A DNA stretch of 47,598 nt from positions 2,144-49,741 of the forward strand of contig VKHL01000172.1 in NCBI GenBank assembly GCA_015146655.1, read 5' to 3'. The notes under the pieces are model-generated. The model was not told the DNA's origin. It ran no database searches and saw nothing but the letters and a program-made list of their open reading frames with translations. Source of the DNA: Ochromonas danica. Lineage: Eukaryota > Sar > Chrysophyceae > Chromulinales > Chromulinaceae. The translations under genes and the position numbers were made by a program. Shown in pieces: positions 42,979 to 47,598 of the stretch (the stretch's first letter is position 1; the number at the start of each line of letters is the position of its first letter).

Positions 42979-43489
42979 TTATATGTATAGGTTGGTTGAA
43001 TGCAATTAGTCTGATATACTAGTATATGTGAGGTCTCTCTCTCTCTGTCAAACTTCACTCTTCACTGTTCACTTGCCTGGCTTCTCTCACCATGTCCCAC
43101 TGTAACTATTATTACCACCCCGCGCTAAACACTCAATGGTCTACACTGCATTACACTACACTCACTACATTACACTACTATAGGGTAATTAATTCCTCTG
43201 ACCAATATGAAGTGTTCTATGTCATTGTACACACTCACATCTAGAAGGAGACTAGCTAGTGTTGGCTCATTAACAACCATAAACTAGACCAACAGCTAGT
43301 CTAGAGCGTGTGTTTGCTGAAACAGCCGTGGCCACGAGAAGTCTGTAAACCTTTCTTCTGTCCACCAGGTCAATGCTATTAGTTATTTTATCTCTTGGGA
43401 AATGATCATCGAACAACAAAAAAGTTTAACTTATAGACATTATAAACAACAGGTTTCCCTCAACATCAATCACTTTAATTCCGCATAAT
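42979..43489. other. Spacer between two minus-strand genes
   Basis: About 510 bp holding the promoter of the unknown gene and the G-patch 3' UTR. It includes CACTACA-type repeats near 43140-43180 and A/T-rich stretches around 43380-43490. No coding sequence was recognised. Confidence 0.5.
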
Positions 43490-43856
43490 TTAATTTGACT
43501 CCGCGGCAGGCCTCGAGACATGGTGACCAAAGATAGCTCTCTTGTCATGGTGACTCTTCGAGCTCAAGTCTTTCGCTTCGTGGAACTTCTTGTACCTACA
43601 GAATCCAACAGCAACAAGATAAGAGGTCAGCACCACATTAAACATCACATGGACATGTATAATATATAGAGGTATATATATATAGAGAGGTAGTGTGAGG
43701 TGGACTCAGCAGTTCATCGGAAGGAAGTCGACAAGATTGTATCCGCATGACAAGGCGGGACTATTGCCCCGACCAAGCAGTCAGACAAGTAAGTAGATAA
43801 CAGGGTATCGTCATTTGACCCGCAGCCACCACACACAGCGAGAAGGACACAGGCAG

Positions 43857-43897
<41 letters not shown>

Positions 43898-44399
43898 CTC
43901 ACTTGATGTGCACAGAGACGAGGGGGCGCTTCTTCTTCTTCTTGACCTCCTCCTCCTTCTCCTCACTGACCTCCTCTGCGTCCTCTTCCACCTCGTCTCT
44001 CTTCCGCTTCTTCTTCTCTTTCTTCTCCTTCTTGTTCTTCTTTTTCTTATTCTTCGAGCTCTCCTCGTCGCTGACATCCTTGCGGTAGTTGTTCTTGAGG
44101 ATGTCCAGCACGGAATTGAAGGAAGTCACTGTGGACGACCAGGCTTTGGATCCCACCGTGTCGTCCACCACTCCCTCCATGCCCAGGCCCAGGCCCACGT
44201 CTCTTTTCTTCATCTTCAGATGGGAGGTCATGCCAGAGCCGTCCTTGCCCAGGCCTTTGTCTTCGCTCCAGCCCATCTTCTGCAGCATGCGGTAGCCAAA
44301 GCCGCTCTTGTTCTTCTTCCAGTGGCTGTTGAGCGTGTCTTCGAGCTCTGCAGCCACTGGCACTGCCACAGGCTCGGAGGAGGAAGAAGACTCGGTCAT
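43490..44399 (-). CDS. G-patch protein, PINX1/PXR1-like
   Basis: Two exons, 44399-43903 and 43595-43490, joined over a 307-bp intron, give 200 residues. Without splicing the gene would stop at the donor. The G-patch spans about residues 33-73: FGYRMLQKMGWSEDKGLG then VGLGLG. It is followed by SFNSVLDILKNNY, matching the FNxLLxxLN helix of PINX1/Pxr1, then a long Lys/Glu-rich region, and the spliced end VHIKYKKFHEAKDLSSKS, which matches the RxxKFxxAKxxSxxS motif of Pxr1-type proteins. Yeast Pxr1 acts in rRNA and snoRNA processing with the helicase Prp43, and human PINX1 also binds telomerase. A nucleolar role is likely. The second exon is only 34 residues, and its intron contains CT/CA microsatellites. 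Confidence 0.87.
43855..43891. repeat. CA and GA microsatellites inside the G-patch intron
   Basis: A short CA run followed by a (GA) run at about 43867-43891. Read on the minus strand it is a CT run directly after the splice donor. It helps explain why this intron is several times longer than its neighbours. Confidence 0.85.
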
Positions 44400-44703
44400 C
44401 CCACAACTGAAAGATACGCGCGACAAACTGAAAAGAGCGAATAAGGAATGAATGACTGGAGAACAGCAGCAGCCCCACCGGTGCACACACACACACGCTG
44501 GACCTGGAGAAACGCGTTTGATAACTGCAGCCAGATATCCAGAGGGCCAGAACTAGCCCCTCTCTGTCTGTCTCTGTGTGTTGTCTGTCTCTGTCTGTCT
44601 CTGCCATAGTGGCGAATTGTCAATTGTTTGTCAATCAATCACAAACAAAAGCAAAGCAAAGCAAAGCCAAGCCAAGCCAAGCCAAGGGAAGTGAAGAAGA
44701 GAA
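44400..44703. promoter_or_regulatory. Divergent spacer between the G-patch and M-domain genes
   Basis: 304 bp with CTGT-type repeats (44562-44600) and GCAAA/GCCAA pentamer repeats (44649-44685) just before the plus-strand start. It should hold both promoters. No named element was recognised. Confidence 0.45.
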
Positions 44704-45653
44704 ATGCTGAGCAGAGCTAGTCGTCAGTTGATTCTTTCTAACAGCGTGCCTGCTAGTAAGATAGCTGTGCGTCACATGGGCTTCTTCAGCGACACCATCA
44801 CTAGCATGACAACGAAGACCATGGAGTCCTCCAGAAGTACCTCCTCCTCCTCCTCCTGCTCCTCCTCCTGCTCCTGCCCCCAGCCTCGCTGACCTCTTGC
44901 TTCTTCTCTGACTGTCTTCTTGTAGAGAAGGCCTTCGACAAGATGTTGGACCTCATGCTGAACTCCGAGACTTGGTCTCTGCGAGTGTGGAAGGCCACCA
45001 TGGACGAGCACCTCAACAGCTGGATGATGTACATCCCCGGCGTCTCCTCGGCCAACGAGACCAAAGAGCTCAAGGTCATACGAGGTAACTAGAGTCTCTC
45101 TATCTCTCTCTCTATCTCTTAGCTGACTCTCCTCCTCCTCCTCCTCCTCCTCCTCCTCTTCCTCCTCCTGCACCACCACAGACATCATGCAGTCCATGAC
45201 TGACGCCGAGCTGGACGACGCCACCTTGATCAACGGAAAGGTCAAGGAGCGCCTGGCCATCCAATCGAACCATCCCATTGACCAGGTCCACCGCCTCTTC
45301 GTCTTCTACAATCAGAGCCGCGTGATGCAGCAGTGGCTCAGGATGAAGTGAGACACCCCCCTTACCTACCCTACCCTACCCTACCCTGTCCCTATAGTAC
45401 CTGACTGACAGAGTGACTTTGCTTCTATTGACAGGAAGGAGAAGGGCGAGCCTCTGCCTCAGAGCGATGTTGAGATGCAGAAGTTGGCGTCAGAGGACCC
45501 TCGCATCAAAGTCATCACACAGAAAGTGTAAGATAGCACAGCCTCCTCCTCCTCCTGCTGCTGCTGCTGCTCTCTCTGATTGGTCCTTGGTTATGATTCA
45601 ATAGGCTGTTTCCTGATAGGCGCAAGACGGGACGGTCTCGCTCCATGTTCTAA
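44704..45653 (+). CDS. Stand-alone SRP54/Ffh M-domain-like protein, probably mitochondrial (MAP67-like)
   Basis: Five exons, 44704-44836, 44926-45084, 45182-45347, 45435-45527 and 45605-45653, with consistent phases, give 199 residues. The first 25 residues (MLSRASRQLILSNSV, then VRHMGFF) are basic, Ser-rich and free of acids, like a mitochondrial presequence. The body follows the SRP54/Ffh M domain: FDKMLDLMLN, a YIPGV motif in place of IPG, DIMQSMTDAEL (SMTxxEL is a hallmark), LINGKVKERLA for the INxSRxxRIA RNA-binding helix, PIDQVHRLFVFYNQS, and QQWLRMKKEKGEP. There is no NG GTPase domain. The RNA-binding Arg/Gly residues (SRxxRIAxGSG) are largely replaced, so SRP RNA binding is unlikely. 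I recall MAP67 as the name of a mitochondrial protein family related to the Ffh signal-peptide-binding domain; this gene fits it. Confidence 0.8.
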
Positions 45654-46615
45654 AGAGAGGGGTAGTGAGGAGTGGAGCACTACTGAGGTAGAGAAGCAGT
45701 GGAGGATAGATAGCTATGTACTATACTATGCTATACTCCAATGTAACATCTAATAGAGACATAGTGAGGAGCAATAGTGTAGTGATGAGGTTGCTTTCCT
45801 TCGCTTTACACTCTTGGACCAGCACTGTCACTGTCACACACTAACCTAAACCACACTAGTCTAACCTGCACTAAATAAGGTCTAGACTACATCATCGAAG
45901 GTCTCTTCTTCTATGCACAAACCCTCATTTCTGTTCATGGAGCTGAAATACACAATTATACATGGAGCACTGTCCATCACTATTATGATGCTACTCCACA
46001 GTTTAAAGGCTGCAATGAAAGTCATTTATAAGAAGTTGAAGATCGTTGGGAGCGAACAGCTTGTTTACTACAGTAAGAGTACGCCAATTCTTCAGTAAGT
46101 TCGACTACGTGTGGAGACAACAATCCAGTCATCTCAGACTATACAGTCTAGTTGAACATCTTGTACTTGTACATCTTGTACTTGTACATCTTGTACTTGT
46201 ACATCTTGTACTTGTACATCTCCGATCTGGCTTTGGCTCTCTCCACTTAACTTTGGGCTGCAACAGTCAAATCCAAACAAAGTGACTGACTGGATTAGCT
46301 ACATTCCTAGAGATAACCTCTAGTTGATCCAACAAGACAAACAGATCTGGATTTACACTTTACACTTTAGTCTACAGTACTGTACCATTGTCGTCTTTAG
46401 ATTAGCGCCACCATACAGTACCTTCGCTTTACACACTAACCTACACTAACCACACTAACCACAGTAAACACAGTCTAACAGTAGATACTGTATTACTACT
46501 ATGTCTTAGTCAGTAATCTGTATCTACTACTGCTGTAGATACTGTAGATAGTGCAGATAGTGTACTGTAGATACTGTTTAGTAGCTAGTTAGCATGACCA
46601 TCAAAGCCTTCACAA
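45654..46615. other. Intergenic region between converging genes, repeat-rich
   Basis: About 960 bp between the M-domain gene and the ubiquitin protease gene. It includes a perfect 15-bp tandem repeat (46161-46220), ACACTAACC-type repeats near 46430-46465, and TAGATACTGT repeats near 46480-46580. Reading frames through the tandem repeat give an artificial Leu/Val/His pattern. No gene was recognised. Confidence 0.55.
46161..46220. repeat. 15-bp tandem repeat, four perfect copies
   Basis: Four identical copies of TTGTACTTGTACATC. Each unit contains the near-palindrome TTGTACATC and could be bound or could form hairpins. Confidence 0.92.
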
Positions 46616-47497
46616 TCATAGCATCATCTGACTAGCTGGAGGGTGTTGACGACGTTTATAAAAGAGAAGGTAAGCTTCAGCGCCTACCACTTCCTCAGCA
46701 CTGATGGGAGTGACACGATCGTCATCGTAGTGATACCACTGCTTGGACAAGGTAGAGGGCAAGGTAGAGGCAGTGGTGGTGGCATCATCGCTGCTCTCAC
46801 TGAGATCACTGTTCATAGTAGACGAGGCTTTGTCATCGTAACGCAATGATGAACCAGCAGTAGCAGTGGTAGCAGTGGCAGCAGTGGCAGCAGTATGGCT
46901 TGGTTGCCAAGAGCGAGCAGCGGCAGTGTAATGGCCATATCCCATGCGACCATAATGATTACATACTGCAAACAAATCATACTGACAGTTGCTGTTGCTG
47001 TTGTTACCACCACCTCCTCCTCCTCCTCCACCACTCTTCTTCTGTTCCTCCTGCTCCTCCTTGCTGCTGCTGGGTGAATAGCAATAAGGAGCCAGATCCA
47101 AGCCATTGAGAGGACAGTCCACGAACAAGTCAATCTTCTCGCGATGCATGCCATTGTTGCCTCCTAGCATAGCACCAAACCCACCACCACCTCCTCCTCC
47201 TAGACTACCGTCATGCTGGCCTAGTAGTTGTCTGTACTCGAAGCGCTTGAGTGAGAGGATTAAGACTGGAGGGAGATAGTCGCGTGCAAAGAGAACTTTG
47301 CGTCTAGCATTGGGCAGATGTTGTTGGCATCTAGCGCAGTAGTAGTCGTTACCTTCGCCGAGTACCTCTTCCGTGGTGTGCTCGGCGAGACAGTCTTGTA
47401 GTGTGAGAAGATGAGATGCTGCACGTGGTCGACGATTTGAAGTTGTGCTTGTATTCGCTGGTATGGATCGTAACCTTTGTACCTCCCACAATGAGAT
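46616..47497 (-). CDS. Ubiquitin-specific protease, C-terminal part of catalytic domain
   Basis: The last exon of a gene running off the right edge. It starts at an acceptor near 47498 and encodes about 293 residues to the stop at 46616. USP features are clear: LTLQDCLAEHTTEEVL with GNDYYCARCQQH (zinc-binding finger part), LPPVLILSLKRFEY, the His box YDLFAVCNHYGRMGYGHYTAAAR with the catalytic His, and WYHYDDDRVTPISAEEVVGAEAYLLFY with the Asp. The Cys box lies outside the window. Two low-complexity inserts (poly-Gly near 47030 and 47190, plus an Ala/Thr/Ser stretch between the His and Asp boxes) enlarge the domain. The enzyme removes ubiquitin from proteins. Which USP it is cannot be decided from this part. 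Confidence 0.88.
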   Translation of the reverse strand: MSLWEVQRLRSIPANTSTTSNRRPRAASHLLTLQDCLAEHTTEEVLGEGNDYYCARCQQHLPNARRKVLFARDYLPPVLILSLKRFEYRQLLGQHDGSLGGGGGGGFGAMLGGNNGMHREKIDLFVDCPLNGLDLAPYCYSPSSSKEEQEEQKKSGGGGGGGGGNNSNSNCQYDLFAVCNHYGRMGYGHYTAAARSWQPSHTAATAATATTATAGSSLRYDDKASSTMNSDLSESSDDATTTASTLPSTLSKQWYHYDDDRVTPISAEEVVGAEAYLLFYKRRQHPPASQMML

Positions 47498-47499
47498 CT

Positions 47500-47503
47500 A
47501 CAT

Positions 47504-47598
<95 letters not shown>
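47500..47598. repeat. CATA/CA microsatellite in an intron of the ubiquitin protease gene
   Basis: Five CATA units (47501-47520) followed by an uninterrupted CA run to the window edge. On the minus strand it is a TG run ending in TATGTAG, the likely splice acceptor. Apparent Cys-Val frames across it are artefacts. Confidence 0.9.

Noticed and set aside
43811-44444. Large overlapping frames opposite the G-patch gene
   Set aside because: Leu/Phe-rich mirror images of the Lys/Glu-rich coding strand.
46046-46285. Frame with repeated Leu-Val-His pattern
   Set aside because: Produced by the 15-bp tandem repeat; no start context, splice sites or family match.
47260-47597. Cys-Val repeat protein at the right edge
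   Set aside because: It is a translation of the TG microsatellite and then of the protease exon in a wrong frame.
1-47598. tRNA, rRNA, transposon or viral remnants
   Set aside because: None was recognised by eye: no tRNA T-loop plus anticodon arrangement, no transposase or reverse transcriptase motif. A covariance-model and repeat-library scan would be decisive.

Overview
The window is a compact nuclear segment of a microbial eukaryote. Twenty protein-coding genes can be modelled, most with GT-AG introns of 41-94 bp and very short spacers. No tRNA, rRNA, transposon, viral fossil or CRISPR array was recognised. CFAP46 and centrin imply a flagellum or basal body. Phosphoglycerate dehydrogenase and a eukaryotic-type HisA imply serine and histidine synthesis, which argues against an animal. 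A single-repeat SHAQKYF-class MYB with the variant RTHAQKYFQKL, and a trehalose-phosphate synthase that starts with a CBM20-like module, are reminiscent of stramenopiles such as oomycetes or their relatives. That placement is inference only; the sequence does not fix the lineage.

Layout, left to right: an intron-dense coiled-coil gene cut by the left edge (+, to 2816); D-3-phosphoglycerate dehydrogenase (-, 2956-5112); a small gene with a weakly AP2-like region (+, 5680-6341) followed by CTA-rich repeats; CFAP46 (-, 7315-15891); a class II-like trehalose-6-phosphate synthase/phosphatase (-, 16250-19754); COP9 signalosome subunit 1 (+, 19931-21505); a SHAQKYF MYB protein (-, 22468-23858); a four-exon unknown (-, 24365-25165); an unknown Ser/Pro-rich, probably nuclear protein (-, 25344-27433); a CCCH zinc-finger protein (+, 27750-29914).

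It continues with a small protein carrying an N-myristoylation-like start (-, 30817-31463); centrin (+, 31875-32453); RNA polymerase III subunit RPC3 (-, 32589-34659); HisA (+, 34955-36033); a CTC1/RPA1-like OB-fold protein (-, 36167-39328); a tail-anchored protein tyrosine phosphatase (+, 39523-40869); an unknown protein (-, 42154-42978); a PINX1/PXR1-like G-patch protein (-, 43490-44399); a small protein resembling the M domain of SRP54/Ffh with a mitochondrial-type N-terminus (+, 44704-45653); and the 3' part of a ubiquitin-specific protease (-, 46616 to about 47497), whose upstream intron runs into a CA/TG microsatellite at the right edge.

Many neighbours are divergent and share short spacers, for example TPS/CSN1, RPC3/HisA, CTC1-like/PTP and G-patch/M-domain gene. 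The genes do not form one pathway; they are a cross-section of housekeeping, cilium, transcription, telomere-type and signalling functions. The most notable items are the stand-alone SRP54 M-domain protein (MAP67-like), the trehalose synthase/phosphatase with altered active-site motifs in both domains, the perfect 105-bp (35-residue, five-heptad) repeat in the coiled-coil gene, the contrast between the 7.2-kb internal exon of CFAP46 and its intron-rich neighbours, and several unrecognised proteins with well-supported gene models.
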